Of a stretch of DNA of 64,000 nt, positions 8,437 through 17,554 are shown one piece after another; positions within the stretch are counted from its first letter, which is position 1, and each line of letters opens with the position of its first letter. Source of the stretch: Actinobacillus vicugnae (GTDB lineage Bacteria; Pseudomonadota; Gammaproteobacteria; Enterobacterales; Pasteurellaceae); NCBI RefSeq assembly GCF_901687125.1, contig NZ_CABFJY010000044.1, forward strand, positions 1 through 64,000, read 5' to 3'. The notes beneath the pieces are model-generated. The model worked only from the letters and a program-made list of their open reading frames with translations, had not been told where the DNA came from and made no database searches. Both the position numbers and the translations under genes were made by a program.

Positions 8437-9815
8437 TGAATAAATCCACCATTTTTTAAGAAGTTAGAGGTTAAGGTTTTATGATAAACATTCTTTAATG
8501 AGGTACTATTAAAGAAACGTTCCATCGTGCCAGTATTTTCAAAAGTTGGATAAAGCACTTGTGAGCCATCTACTGGTTTCACTAAATTCACGGTGGCAAC
8601 TACCACTAATTCCTTGCTTTCTCGAGATGAACTCGCATTGCGGAAAAATGCGCCTAAAATAGGAACATCACCTAAGAAAGGCACTTTCTTAATTCCTTCA
8701 ATATCCTGTTTGTTTAATAAACCACTGATAATAAAGCTTTCGCCATTACCAACTTCAAAAGTTGATTTTGAACGGCGAGTATTAAAAATAGGAATACGGT
8801 TATCATCAATTTCGTAATTACCCGCAATTGTGCTAACAGATTGGGCTAACAATAAGCGGATTCGGTCACTTTTTTGCACTTTAGCGCCTACGGCAAGCTT
8901 GATACCAAACTCTTTATAAAGAATGTTTAAATCGCCGTCTTTGGTTCTTTGCACAAAAGGCACTTCACCACCAACTAAAATATCTGCGGTTTCGCCTGAT
9001 AGCATAGAGATATTTGGTTCGGCTAAAATTTTGCCGTTGTTTTGATTATCTAATGCGTTGAGTAACACGTTGAGATTATCTGATTTCACCAGTGCTAATT
9101 GCCCACCAGCTTTACCGAAGCCTCCACTAATGGTGGTATTGCCTAAATTGCGGAAGAAATTACCGCTTAAATTGCTCCAGTTAATCCCAATTTCATCGGA
9201 AAAGGTTTTATTTACTTCAGCAACGGTTAGCTTCACATTAATTTGTGTCGCATCTTCTTCGTTTGCATTATTAATAACGCCTTCGTATTGATATTTATCT
9301 AAAAATGGAATGGAAGCTTCATGCCCTTCGACTTTCGCTTCAATTACTTTTTTACCTGCACCAAGTGATTCGCCTACGATACGATTGATTTCTTCACTTT
9401 CAGCGGCATTTTTGGCTTTTCCTTCAATAACATACGCTTTACCGATTTTTTTTACTGCAAGATTGCTGTTCGGAAAACGAGTTTGAATTTGCTGGTTAGT
9501 AGCAGAAATATTATTGATTGCGTTATTTACATTAACAAAATCTTCAGTAAGTGCAGTACCATCTACATCAAATGCCACCACCTCAGCACGACCTTCTGCT
9601 TTGGCATATAGCATAAACGTGTTGTCATCTAAGATTTCATAATCTGCGACATCAGGAGAAGAAACAAAGATCGTGTCAATTTTTGCACTGGTTTTAATAA
9701 TTTGGCTTTGTCCTTGCTCAAGCGTGAATGTTTGGGCTGAGGCGAAATGAGAAAAAGCGAATAAGCTCAGTAAGCTAGAGCAAAGCAAAGTTTTTGAAAA
9801 GAAATTAGTTCGCAT
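8433..9815 (-). CDS. rcpA: RcpA, outer-membrane secretin of the Flp/Tad system
   Basis: 460 residues with a signal peptide (about residues 1-27, ending SHFASA). The N-terminal part has BON/N0-like regions ('GQSQIIKTSAKIDTIFVSSP'). The secretin core follows with 'ILAEPNISMLSGETADILVGGE', and the C-terminal signature 'FIISGLLNKQDIEGIKKVPFLGDVPILGAFFR' region is present. It forms the multimeric channel through which Flp fimbriae leave the cell. It overlaps both rcpC (11 bases) and rcpB (4 bases). Confidence 0.93.
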   Translation of the reverse strand: MRTNFFSKTLLCSSLLSLFAFSHFASAQTFTLEQGQSQIIKTSAKIDTIFVSSPDVADYEILDDNTFMLYAKAEGRAEVVAFDVDGTALTEDFVNVNNAINNISATNQQIQTRFPNSNLAVKKIGKAYVIEGKAKNAAESEEINRIVGESLGAGKKVIEAKVEGHEASIPFLDKYQYEGVINNANEEDATQINVKLTVAEVNKTFSDEIGINWSNLSGNFFRNLGNTTISGGFGKAGGQLALVKSDNLNVLLNALDNQNNGKILAEPNISMLSGETADILVGGEVPFVQRTKDGDLNILYKEFGIKLAVGAKVQKSDRIRLLLAQSVSTIAGNYEIDDNRIPIFNTRRSKSTFEVGNGESFIISGLLNKQDIEGIKKVPFLGDVPILGAFFRNASSSRESKELVVVATVNLVKPVDGSQVLYPTFENTGTMERFFNSTSLKNVYHKTLTSNFLKNGGFIQ

Positions 9816-10614
9816 TATTTTTTCCTCTTAATTGGCGAATAAACATACCACGATGATTTATCGCTTTGGTTGCAACATCATTTGGTAAAACGATCAATTT
9901 GGCTTGTTTATCAAGCGAATAAAATGCTTTTAAATCTGAAGCATTTACTTTTACGCTAATGTAGCCCACGAAATCTTTTTTAGTTTGTGAGGTATCTTGT
10001 TTGGTTTCTTCGGCAGAGAAGGTTTTCACTTGTAAAACGGTTAGGTTATCAACCAGTTTTACTAAAGAACTTTGGTCTCTATCACGTTGTGCTAAATCAC
10101 TTTGTTGGCTGAAGATTGCCACGTTATCGCCACTACGCACAGAATCTAAAATATATTGTTCATGGCTTTGGATATACACTCGATATGCCACCTCTTGATT
10201 TGGATTAATACTAAAGAGAATAAAACGAGGATCTTCTGGTGTAATCAGCAATGTTGGCTGTACTAAAGAACCTGCTTTCATATTTTCTGTTGTAACAAAA
10301 CCTTGTAGGCTTGAGGTTTGAGCGGTTTCTAGTAAGGCTTTTAAATCGGCACTAAGTAATGGGCTGGTTTCAGGCACAGTAAATTCAGTAAGGGTATAGT
10401 CTTCTGCTTGAATTAATACACCTTTGGTAAGATCTCGATTCAGTGTTGCCGTGGTAATTACTTTTGTTGCTACTTCAGGCTGTGTTGTTTGCGGTGCGGT
10501 TGCCGTTGTTTCAGCGACTTGAGCGCCGTCTTCTGAATCGGGTAGCATAAATAACCCACCAAAGCCGATAATGAGAATAAAAGTCGAGATGATAAATAGC
10601 ATTCTATAATTCAT
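9805..10614 (-). CDS. rcpC: RcpC/CpaB family pilus assembly protein
   Basis: 269 residues. An N-terminal membrane anchor (residues 4-24) is followed by a linker rich in Thr, Ala and Gln. A SAF domain (about 50-115, 'TATLNRDLTKGVLIQAEDYTL') precedes a C-terminal RcpC/CpaB domain ('RVYIQSHEQYILDSVRSGDNVAI'). CpaB-type proteins are periplasmic and associate with the secretin. The gene follows tadV by 29 bases and overlaps rcpA. Confidence 0.88.
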   Translation of the reverse strand: MNYRMLFIISTFILIIGFGGLFMLPDSEDGAQVAETTATAPQTTQPEVATKVITTATLNRDLTKGVLIQAEDYTLTEFTVPETSPLLSADLKALLETAQTSSLQGFVTTENMKAGSLVQPTLLITPEDPRFILFSINPNQEVAYRVYIQSHEQYILDSVRSGDNVAIFSQQSDLAQRDRDQSSLVKLVDNLTVLQVKTFSAEETKQDTSQTKKDFVGYISVKVNASDLKAFYSLDKQAKLIVLPNDVATKAINHRGMFIRQLRGKNNAN

Positions 10615-10643
10615 GAGTGATTCCTTAGGTTAAATGCTAATAA

Positions 10644-11069
10644 TTAAAAAAGTAATAAGGTGGTAAGAAAACCAACACTAATTGCAATTCCATAAGGTAA
10701 TCCTTTTTCACGAATTGCTTGCCGATAGAACAACCAGCCAATAATAATCAGCAATAAGCCACTACAAGCGGTGAAAAAAAGGAAAAAAATTACAAAGGGT
10801 GATGGAATTGCTAACATTAACGTCGCCAGCAATTTCACATCGCCAGCGCCGATAATGTTGAACAAAAAAAGTATGAAACCAATAGCTAAGCAGAGCAACG
10901 CAGGCAACCAAAACACGGTACCATGATTTAAATAGCTAAAGGGAATAATGACCAGCAATAGCGCCATAATTATTTGGTTATGAATGAGCCGATAGCGTAG
11001 ATCAGTCCAACACAAAGTAACCAACAGACAAATAATTATGGTAAGCAAGCAAGTAATAAAGAGTGTCAT
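10644..11069 (-). CDS. tadV: TadV, type IVc prepilin peptidase
   Basis: 141 residues, the short A24 aspartic peptidase form without the cytosolic methyltransferase loop, as usual for TadV/CpaA. Both catalytic aspartates are visible: D23 in 'CWTDLRYR' and D77 in 'GAGDVK'. There are about five membrane helices. It matures Flp1 and the TadE/TadF pseudopilins on the cytoplasmic side of the inner membrane. Its place between flp2 and rcpC is canonical. Confidence 0.92.
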   Translation of the reverse strand: MTLFITCLLTIIICLLVTLCWTDLRYRLIHNQIIMALLLVIIPFSYLNHGTVFWLPALLCLAIGFILFLFNIIGAGDVKLLATLMLAIPSPFVIFFLFFTACSGLLLIIIGWLFYRQAIREKGLPYGIAISVGFLTTLLLF

Positions 11070-11108
11070 AATTGATATCCTTATCGTTTATGCCCTTGAG
11101 CAGCGCCT

Positions 11109-11300
11109 TTAAGACGTACTTAAAAGCGCTGAAATAACTAATTCGGAGAGTTGGTTAAATTTTTTTAAGGTTTCATCCGTGAAACTTGCCTCACCATATA
11201 AAATTGCGACAACAACCACCGCCATGGCAAGGGCAATTAAGCCATATTCCATGCTGGTTACACCTTGTTGTAGTCGACAAAACTGTAATAGTTTTTTCAT
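11109..11300 (-). CDS. flp2: Flp2, second Flp-family prepilin
   Basis: 63 residues. It has a basic leader, then 'QQGVTSMEYGLIALAMAVVVVAILY' with the Flp signature: G followed by a five-residue block containing E-Y, then a hydrophobic helix. Cleavage by TadV is expected after the Gly at about residue 14. In other Pasteurellaceae flp2 is much less expressed than flp1 and may be dispensable; that is family knowledge. The mature C-terminus is short, 'SELVISALLSTS'. Confidence 0.85.
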   Translation of the reverse strand: MKKLLQFCRLQQGVTSMEYGLIALAMAVVVVAILYGEASFTDETLKKFNQLSELVISALLSTS

Positions 11301-11355
11301 GATTTATATTGGTTGAGTAAATCTTTATCCTATGTGGGTAAAGACGGTTTATTGA

Positions 11356-11610
11356 TTATGGAGCAGCTGCACCAGCACCACCCTTAGTTAAACCTTGAGC
11401 TCCAGAAATGGTCTTAGTTAACTCATCAAATTTCGCTTTTAATTGTTGAATAAAACCATTGTCATTGTAGAACACTGCAACAATTAAAATTGCAACCGCA
11501 ACCGCAATTAAACCATATTCAATTGCTGTTACACCTTGTTGGTTTTGTTTAAAATTACGGATGCCTTCAGTTACAGCGATATAGGCTTTAGTTGTTAAAT
11601 GAGATAACAT
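11356..11610 (-). CDS. flp1: Flp1, major fimbrial prepilin
   Basis: 84 residues from the ATG at 11610, chosen because AAGGAG lies 10 bases upstream; an ATG at 11634 would sit in front of that ribosome-binding site. The leader of about 26 residues is long and ends 'KQNQQG'. It is followed by the mature start VTAIEYGLIAVAVAILIVAV with the glutamate and tyrosine typical of Flp pilins. The C-terminus is Gly/Ala-rich ('GAQGLTKGGAGAAAP'). First gene of the tad operon, with a strong promoter at 11694-11722. Confidence 0.9.
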   Translation of the reverse strand: MLSHLTTKAYIAVTEGIRNFKQNQQGVTAIEYGLIAVAVAILIVAVFYNDNGFIQQLKAKFDELTKTISGAQGLTKGGAGAAAP

Positions 11611-11693
11611 TTTTAATAAACTCCTTATTATCAAAAAGATTAAGTTGAGATGGTTTGGCTAACACATAAATCCATAATGCGTTAGCGGGGTGC

Positions 11694-11722
11694 ATCATAG
11701 AGGCAAATTTCTATTTTGTAAA
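11694..11722 (-). promoter_or_regulatory. Sigma-70 promoter of the flp-tad operon
   Basis: Read on the minus strand: TTTACA (11717-11722), a 17-base spacer, then TATGAT (11694-11699). Each hexamer has one mismatch from consensus. Transcription would start near 11687, giving a leader of about 77 bases before flp1. This is the only promoter of this quality seen ahead of the 14 genes. Confidence 0.75.
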
Positions 11723-12218
11723 TCTAAATCAATAAAATTGTAATATTGAGTAAAGTTAATAAGTTTCTGAATTGATAATAAATTGTTAATAATTTGTTAA
11801 ATTTGGATGTTTGCAAACAGGTTTAGGCAAAAATCCAATAAAATCAAAGCAGTTAAATTTAAATAACTAAGTTTAGTTACGGCAATAATGTTAATAAATT
11901 GTTAATTTTAAATAAGTCAAAAATATATATTTTTAGCAAATTTTAGACTGGTCTAATAAGTTCATGTAGCAATAAAAAATAAGTGTTGATCAAAATTAAA
12001 ACATTTATTTTTAGGGTAAAATAAATTGTCATTGGTTTGTATTTTGTTGTCAGTTTAGTGTAATTTAATTGTAAATTGATAGGTGTGGTTTATTTATAAG
12101 CGATTTATCGCAATTATAGCGAAGCAATCGCTGATTCGCTTCTACTCAGGATCTGGCTTCTATGATATGCTTACCGCCGAGCGATGGCTTTCGACTAACA
12201 ACCAAAAGGAGATTTGCG
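11723..12218. promoter_or_regulatory. AT-rich intergenic regulatory region between flp1 and rhlB
   Basis: Roughly 500 bases without a gene between two divergent units. It is very AT-rich, with repeated 'AATTGTTAAT' and 'AATTTGTTAA' words, consistent with nucleoid-protein binding. Two perfect palindromes stand out: TGTTTGCAAACA (11808-11819) and TAACTAA-GT-TTAGTTA (11864-11879), both upstream of the tad promoter. Nearer rhlB there are hairpin-forming words (GCGATTTATCGC near 12100; AGCGAA...TTCGCT near 12119-12141). No open frame of interest. Confidence 0.5.
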
Positions 12219-13439
12219 ATGTCAAAACACCTCACTGAACAGCGTTTTATTGATTTTTCGATTCATGAGAATGTGATTGCAGCACTTGACAGTAAAGGAT
12301 TTGAGTTCTGTACACCAATTCAGGCGAAAACTTTGCCGATTACGTTAGCGGGCAATGATATTGCTGGTCAGGCACAAACAGGAACAGGCAAAACCATGGC
12401 GTTTTTGGTTGCAACTTTCCATCATTTATTAAGTAATGAAATTCAAACTACAAAAAATCAACCACGTGCGCTGATCTTGGCACCAACCCGTGAGCTTGCG
12501 GTGCAAATTGGTTCAGATGCGGAATTATTAGTCAAACATTCCGATTTAAAATTAGCGCTGGCTTATGGTGGTGATGGCTATGAAAAGCAATTGCAAGCGA
12601 TTGAGCAGGGCGTGGATATTTTAGTGGGTACCACAGGGCGTGTAATTGACTATGTAAAACAAGGCGTTATCAATTTAGATAAAGTGCAAGTGGTGGTATT
12701 AGATGAAGCAGATCGGATGTTTGATCTCGGTTTTATTAAAGATATTCGCTATTTAATGCGTAAATGTCCAAAACCAGGTCAGCGCTTAACTATGTTATTT
12801 TCAGCAACGCTTTCTGCACGTGTGCGTGAGCTTGCTTATGAAGATATGAATGATGCGCAGTATATCGAAATTGAACCGCTACAGCGCACGGGCCATCGTA
12901 TTAAAGAAGAACTGTTTTACCCTTCAAATGAAGACAAAATGGCATTGTTGCTCACTTTATTAGAAGAAGAGTGGCCAGATCGTTGTATGATCTTTGCCAA
13001 TACGAAACACAAATGCGAAGAAATTTGGAGTTATTTAGTGGCGGACGGCCACCGAGTTGGCTTGCTAACAGGCGATATTGCACAGAAAAAACGCCTCGCA
13101 TTATTAGATAGCTTTACTAAAGGTCAGCTAGATATTTTAGTGGTAACCGATGTAGCAGCACGAGGCTTGCATATTCCAGAAGTGACTCATGTATTTAACT
13201 ACGATTTACCCGATGATCGTGAAGACTATGTTCATCGAATTGGTCGTACAGGACGTGCGGGCGAGAGCGGACATTCAATCAGTTTTGCTTGCGAACGCTA
13301 TGCGGTCAATCTCCCTGCAATCGAAGAATATATTGGACACGCCATCCCCGTTAGCCAATATGATAGCAGTGCGTTGCTTGCGTTACCCAAACCCGCTCGC
13401 TTCCGTAATCCAAAACCAACCCAAACCAAACGCCGCTAA
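12219..13439 (+). CDS. rhlB: RhlB, DEAD-box ATP-dependent RNA helicase
   Basis: 406 residues from the ATG at 12219, which has AAAGGAG seven bases upstream; in-frame starts further up lack this. The N-terminus [20 protein letters not shown] is the RhlB pattern. Helicase motifs appear in order: Q motif ('[10 protein letters not shown]'), AQTGTGKT, 'PTRELA', 'GTTGR', DEAD in 'VLDEADRM', SAT, 'ARGLHIP' and 'HRIGRTGR'. RhlB unwinds structured RNA for the RNase E degradosome. It is shorter at the C-terminus than E. coli RhlB. A strong terminator follows. Confidence 0.92.
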   Translation: MSKHLTEQRFIDFSIHENVIAALDSKGFEFCTPIQAKTLPITLAGNDIAGQAQTGTGKTMAFLVATFHHLLSNEIQTTKNQPRALILAPTRELAVQIGSDAELLVKHSDLKLALAYGGDGYEKQLQAIEQGVDILVGTTGRVIDYVKQGVINLDKVQVVVLDEADRMFDLGFIKDIRYLMRKCPKPGQRLTMLFSATLSARVRELAYEDMNDAQYIEIEPLQRTGHRIKEELFYPSNEDKMALLLTLLEEEWPDRCMIFANTKHKCEEIWSYLVADGHRVGLLTGDIAQKKRLALLDSFTKGQLDILVVTDVAARGLHIPEVTHVFNYDLPDDREDYVHRIGRTGRAGESGHSISFACERYAVNLPAIEEYIGHAIPVSQYDSSALLALPKPARFRNPKPTQTKRR

Positions 13440-13443
13440 TACA

Positions 13444-13479
13444 AAGCCCCCCGCATCTCAAACGGGGGCTTATTTTTTT
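13444..13479 (+). terminator. Rho-independent terminator after rhlB
   Basis: Stem AAGCCCCC(C)G / CGGGGGCTT with a small A/T loop, followed by TATTTTTTTA. GC-rich stem plus U tract immediately after the rhlB stop. Confidence 0.85.
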
Positions 13480-13525
13480 ACCTAAAATCTATTGGTAAAA
13501 TTTAGTGGGAATTTGACCGCTTGTT

Positions 13526-13816
13526 TTATGCTACGTTATGTAATTGGGCGAGATCTTCTTGGATTTTTTCATTAGCCATCATTCTTTCTGCTTCAACAAA
13601 ACGGGTTAAGATTTGTTTGATAAGCGGTTGATAGCCTAAACCATGCAGTTGTGCGATGTCTTTTAGGTCTTGGATTAATCCTTTAGATAATCGAATGGAG
13701 ATTGGCTGTAGAGCAAGTAGTTCGTCCAGCATTTCAGGGGATGTGTGGGTTGAGCGTTGTACAAATTTTTCATCTTGCCCAAGTTCACCGTTTTCCCATT
13801 TTTCAATATTTTTCAT
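13526..13816 (-). CDS. CopG/BrnA-like antitoxin, apparently orphan
   Basis: 96 residues. The C-terminal half 'PISIRLSKGLIQDLKDIAQL' followed by 'HGLGYQPLIKQILTRFVEAE' fits the ribbon-helix-helix pattern of CopG/BrnA-type antitoxins: one beta strand, then two helices. Members usually lie just downstream of a BrnT or RelE-like toxin. Here the 220 bases upstream on the same strand show no open toxin frame and the next gene, polA, is divergent. The start has GGAGG close upstream. A perfect palindrome TTTGTATATACAAA (13862-13875) upstream is a likely autoregulatory operator. Confidence 0.7.
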   Translation of the reverse strand: MKNIEKWENGELGQDEKFVQRSTHTSPEMLDELLALQPISIRLSKGLIQDLKDIAQLHGLGYQPLIKQILTRFVEAERMMANEKIQEDLAQLHNVA

Positions 13817-13861
13817 TTTTACCTCCGCTTATATTTTTTGAGATTATCAGCATTTGTCACC

Positions 13862-13875
13862 TTTGTATATACAAA
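13862..13875. promoter_or_regulatory. Perfect palindrome, candidate operator of the CopG-like gene
   Basis: TTTGTATATACAAA is a 14-base perfect palindrome 46 bases upstream of the antitoxin-like start. Upstream of it on the minus strand a TTGAAG / 16 bases / TATGCT pair could be a promoter, so the palindrome would lie in the early transcribed region. Ribbon-helix-helix antitoxins usually repress themselves at such sites. Binding is inferred. Confidence 0.45.
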
Positions 13876-14035
13876 ATTGAGCAGAGGAAAGCTAGCATAA
13901 TCTGTTTTGTTCTCACTTCAATCGGTAAAATTGATTTTTTCGATATGGCTCGAAAAGCTGATGATTTCTTCAGATTTATTCAGAAAAATTCGCTATAATG
14001 GCAATAATTTTCACTTCTAAAAATTAAAGGTTAAA

Positions 14036-16906
14036 ATGACTACAATTGCTCAAAATCCGCTCGTTCTGGTAGACGGTTCTTCTTATCTTTATCGTGCGTT
14101 TCATGCGTTTCCGCCTTTGACTAACCGAAATGGGGAGCCAATGGGGGCGATGTATGGTGTGTTAAATATGTTGAAAAGTTTGATTGCACAGGTGGAGCCA
14201 AGCCATATTGCGGTGGTTTTTGATGCAAAAGGTAAAACTTTCCGTGATGAATTGTTTGAGCAATATAAATCGCACCGTCCGCCCATGCCAGATGATTTGC
14301 GAGCGCAGGTGCAGCCATTGCATACCATTATTCGAGCGTTAGGTATTCCGTTAATTTCGATTGAAGGGGTTGAAGCGGATGATGTGATTGGTACTTTGGC
14401 AGTACAAGCGGCGAAAGAAGGTAAAAATGTGCTAATCAGTACGGGCGATAAAGATATGGCGCAGTTGGTAAACGATCATATTATGTTGATCAATACGATG
14501 AATAATACTTTGCTTGACCGTGAAGGTGTGATCGAAAAATACGGCATTCCGCCTGAATTAATTATTGATTATTTAGCACTGCAGGGTGATGCGTCGGATA
14601 ATATCCCAGGTGTAAAAGGCGTGGGTGAAAAAACAGCGCTTGGTTTATTGCAGGGGATTGGTTCGCTTAAAGAGATTTATGCGAATTTAGATAAAGTTGC
14701 CACGCTTTCTTTCCGTGGCGCCAAAACGTTAGCACCAAAATTAGAAGCAGAAAAAGAAGCTGCAGACCTTTCTTATTTGCTTGCTACGATTAAAACCGAT
14801 GTGGAATTGACGCTAACTCACGAGCAATTAGTAGTTCAGCCGCAAAAACGTGACGAATTAGTCGAGCTATTTAGCCGTTATGAGTTTAAGCGTTGGTTAG
14901 CTGAAGTAATGAATGATGCAAACCCTGTCACGCAAACAGCGGCGGAGAAAATACCAAATAATTATCAGGCAACCAGCTCTGCGCCACAAGCGGTCGAAAA
15001 TCCTCAAAATTTTGCAAAAGTGGAAATTGATCGCAGTCGCTATGAAACGGTAACCTCCACTGAACAATTACAAATTTGGGTCGATAAAATTCAGCAAGCA
15101 AAATTAGTTGCAGTCGATACTGAAACCGATAATTTGGATTCAATGTCTGCCAATTTGGTGGGTATTTCATTCAGCTTAGCGACGGGTGAGGCGTGCTATA
15201 TTCCGTTGGCACATAAAGAACAAGTCGCAGTTGAGCCACAACAAAGCGATTTATTTGCGGAGTCAGAAGTAGAAACCAGCACGAGCTTCGAACTTGCAAA
15301 AAATCAGCTAAATTTAACCGCTTGTTTAATGCAGCTCAAGCCGATTTTAGAAAATGCTGAGGTGAAAAAGATCGGGCAAAATATTAAATACGATCTGACT
15401 ATTTTTGCCAATCATGGTGTGCAAGTGCAGGGTGTGGCGTTTGATACGATGTTGGAATCTTATACGCTAAATAGCACGGGGCGTCATAATATGGATGAGC
15501 TTGCCGATCGTTATTTAGGGCATAAAACCATTGAATTTGAAGACATTGCGGGCAAAGGTAAAAATCAGCTGACCTTCGATCAAATTGCGATTGATGTTGC
15601 TTCACAATATGCTGCGGAAGATGCGGATGTAACCATGAAATTACATCAGGTATTAGCGCCAGAATTAGAAAAAGAGCCTAGTTTAGTTAAATTATTTAAC
15701 GAAATTGAAATGCCGTTGGTTGAGGTGCTTTCTCATATTGAGCGCAATGGCGTGTTAATTGATCCTGAAAAATTGCTTGCACAATCAGCTGAAATCGAAC
15801 AGCGTTTAGCCGAGTTAGAGCAGTTGGTGCATAGTGAAGCGGGTGAAGTGTTTAACCTCGCTTCAACCAAGCAATTACAAGAAATTTTATTTAATAAACT
15901 CGGTTTGCCTGTATTGAAAAAAACGCCAAAAGGTGCACCTTCAACCAATGAAGAAGTGCTAGATGAATTAGCAAGACAAGGGCATGTAGTGCCAAAATTG
16001 TTAATGGAGCATCGTGGTTTAAGTAAGCTAAAATCGACTTATACTGATAAATTGCCATTGATGATCAACCCTAAAACAGGGCGTGTGCATACTTCTTATC
16101 ACCAAGCGGTAACTGCGACTGGGCGTCTTTCTTCAAGTGATCCGAACTTGCAAAATATTCCGATCCGCAATGAAGAGGGTAGACGTATTCGCCAAGCGTT
16201 TATTCCAACGCAAGGCTACAAAATTGTGGCGGCGGACTATTCCCAAATTGAGCTACGTATTATGGCGCATTTAGCAAGTGATGAAAGTATGATCAACGCA
16301 TTTGCTGAGGGTAAAGATATTCACCGTGCAACGGCAGCAGAGATTTTTGGTTTAGCGCTAGATCAAGTAACCAGTGAACAGCGCCGCAGTGCTAAAGCGA
16401 TTAACTTTGGTTTGATTTATGGTATGTCAGAATTTGGTTTATCGAATCAGCTAGGGATTTCACGCGCGGATGCGAAGCAATATATGGAACGCTATTTCCA
16501 ACGTTATCCAGCAGTACAGCAATTTATGACCGATATTCGTGAAAGCGCGAGCGAAAAGGGCTACGTTGAAACGTTATTTGGCAGACGTTTGTATTTGCCT
16601 GAGATTAAATCAAGCAATGCGATGCGCCGTAAAGCGGCAGAGCGTGTGGCAATTAATGCGCCAATGCAAGGCACTGCGGCGGATATTATCAAAGTGGCAA
16701 TGATTGGTATTGATAAAGCTATTCAAGGCGATGACAATATCAAGATGATTATGCAAGTGCATGATGAATTGGTATTTGAAGTGAAACAAGAATGGGTAGA
16801 GCATTACAGCCAATTAATTAAAGCAGAAATGGAGAAAGCGATTCAGCTTAAAGTGCCTCTAATTGCAGAAGTGGGTGTTGGCGATAACTGGGACGAAGCG
16901 CATTAA
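14036..16906 (+). CDS. polA: DNA polymerase I
   Basis: 956 residues, slightly longer than the E. coli enzyme. The N-terminal 5'-3' exonuclease domain starts '[16 protein letters not shown]' and keeps the metal-binding acidic residues (for example '[15 protein letters not shown]'). The 3'-5' proofreading domain has the exo I motif 'VAVDTETDN', so it is probably active. The polymerase domain carries motif A '[13 protein letters not shown]', the O-helix '[16 protein letters not shown]' and motif C 'QVHDELVFE'. It processes Okazaki fragments and fills repair gaps. No obvious terminator follows. Confidence 0.96.
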   Translation: MTTIAQNPLVLVDGSSYLYRAFHAFPPLTNRNGEPMGAMYGVLNMLKSLIAQVEPSHIAVVFDAKGKTFRDELFEQYKSHRPPMPDDLRAQVQPLHTIIRALGIPLISIEGVEADDVIGTLAVQAAKEGKNVLISTGDKDMAQLVNDHIMLINTMNNTLLDREGVIEKYGIPPELIIDYLALQGDASDNIPGVKGVGEKTALGLLQGIGSLKEIYANLDKVATLSFRGAKTLAPKLEAEKEAADLSYLLATIKTDVELTLTHEQLVVQPQKRDELVELFSRYEFKRWLAEVMNDANPVTQTAAEKIPNNYQATSSAPQAVENPQNFAKVEIDRSRYETVTSTEQLQIWVDKIQQAKLVAVDTETDNLDSMSANLVGISFSLATGEACYIPLAHKEQVAVEPQQSDLFAESEVETSTSFELAKNQLNLTACLMQLKPILENAEVKKIGQNIKYDLTIFANHGVQVQGVAFDTMLESYTLNSTGRHNMDELADRYLGHKTIEFEDIAGKGKNQLTFDQIAIDVASQYAAEDADVTMKLHQVLAPELEKEPSLVKLFNEIEMPLVEVLSHIERNGVLIDPEKLLAQSAEIEQRLAELEQLVHSEAGEVFNLASTKQLQEILFNKLGLPVLKKTPKGAPSTNEEVLDELARQGHVVPKLLMEHRGLSKLKSTYTDKLPLMINPKTGRVHTSYHQAVTATGRLSSSDPNLQNIPIRNEEGRRIRQAFIPTQGYKIVAADYSQIELRIMAHLASDESMINAFAEGKDIHRATAAEIFGLALDQVTSEQRRSAKAINFGLIYGMSEFGLSNQLGISRADAKQYMERYFQRYPAVQQFMTDIRESASEKGYVETLFGRRLYLPEIKSSNAMRRKAAERVAINAPMQGTAADIIKVAMIGIDKAIQGDDNIKMIMQVHDELVFEVKQEWVEHYSQLIKAEMEKAIQLKVPLIAEVGVGDNWDEAH

Positions 16907-16975
16907 TTTTGTGATCTCAATCGAAAAATGACCAGAACATGGCGATTATTTGGTTATTTTTTGATAGATTAAAAA

Positions 16976-16996
16976 TCCTTATTAACTAAATAAGGA
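16976..16996 (+). promoter_or_regulatory. Inverted repeat overlapping the ribosome-binding site of the toxin-antitoxin pair
   Basis: TCCTTATT-AACTA-AATAAGGA is a perfect 8-base inverted repeat with a 5-base centre. Its right arm contains the AAGGA of the antitoxin ribosome-binding site (AAGGAG, 16992-16997). As DNA it could be an autoregulatory operator; as RNA it could hide the ribosome-binding site in a hairpin. Sequence alone does not decide between these. Confidence 0.55.
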
Positions 16997-17007
16997 GAGA
17001 AAAAATA

Positions 17008-17160
17008 ATGACCGACGAGTATCGTGAATTTTTAGAAGAAAGTGTTGCTCAAGGAATGAAAGATTATGAAGAAGGAAATGTTTATACTTCAGAAGAATTT
17101 TACGAAAGAGCAATGAGATCTATAGCTCAAACAGAAAAAGATATGCAAGATGCAGCATAA
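17008..17160 (+). CDS. Small antitoxin-like protein of a ParE-type pair
   Basis: 50 residues, very acidic, starting MTDEYREFLEESVAQGMKDY. It has AAGGAG eight to ten bases upstream. The pattern '...EGNVYTSEEFYERAMRSI' resembles the toxin-wrapping C-terminal region of ParD/PaaA-type antitoxins. No DNA-binding domain (ribbon-helix-helix or helix-turn-helix) fits in this length. The stop overlaps the start of the downstream toxin by 11 bases. The identification rests on this pairing; the protein alone is too short for certainty. Confidence 0.7.
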   Translation: MTDEYREFLEESVAQGMKDYEEGNVYTSEEFYERAMRSIAQTEKDMQDAA

Positions 17161-17416
17161 AATAGTGTATTCGAACAGATCTTTGAATAACATTCATGAA
17201 ATTGTCGCAAATATAACTGCATTTACGGATAGTTACTGTGCAATTATTGATTTACTTGGTTATATGCCTTTTATGGGAGTGCAAGGATGTATAAAAGGAA
17301 CCAGAGAAATCTACCCTAGAAATTATAGAGTTGTGTATATGGTCAATGATTTCAAAAAAGAAATTGTTATTCTTACCATTTTACATACTCGACGCTTATA
17401 TCCACCGCTTGCTTAA
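17150..17416 (+). CDS. ParE/RelE-superfamily toxin
   Basis: 88 residues. The fold pattern is typical: 'IVYSNRSLNNIHEIVANI' as the first strand and helix. A 'YMPFMGVQGCIKGTREIY' turn follows, then strands 'NYRVVYMVNDF' and 'IVILTILHTRRLYPP'. The R-x-x-Y-P/P-P ending resembles ParE toxins (gyrase poisons) more than mRNA-cleaving RelE, but the target cannot be told from sequence. Translation is probably coupled to the antitoxin by the 11-base overlap. A terminator follows at 17429. Confidence 0.78.
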   Translation: MQHKIVYSNRSLNNIHEIVANITAFTDSYCAIIDLLGYMPFMGVQGCIKGTREIYPRNYRVVYMVNDFKKEIVILTILHTRRLYPPLA

Positions 17417-17428
17417 GCGCTAAAATAA

Positions 17429-17463
17429 AAGCCAAATGCCTCTTGGTGTTTGGCTTATTTTAT
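17429..17463 (+). terminator. Terminator after the toxin gene
   Basis: Stem AAGCCAAA / TTTGGCTT enclosing TGCCTCTTGGTG, followed by ATTTTATTG. Preceded by a run of A's, so it may work in both directions. Confidence 0.7.
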
Positions 17464-17554
17464 TGTATCGTTACGCTAGTACGAGCTTTATGAAACTTTT
17501 ACAGAATTGATTGTCAAAGAGGCACTTGATTCTCTTTGATAGAAGGAACAAAAG

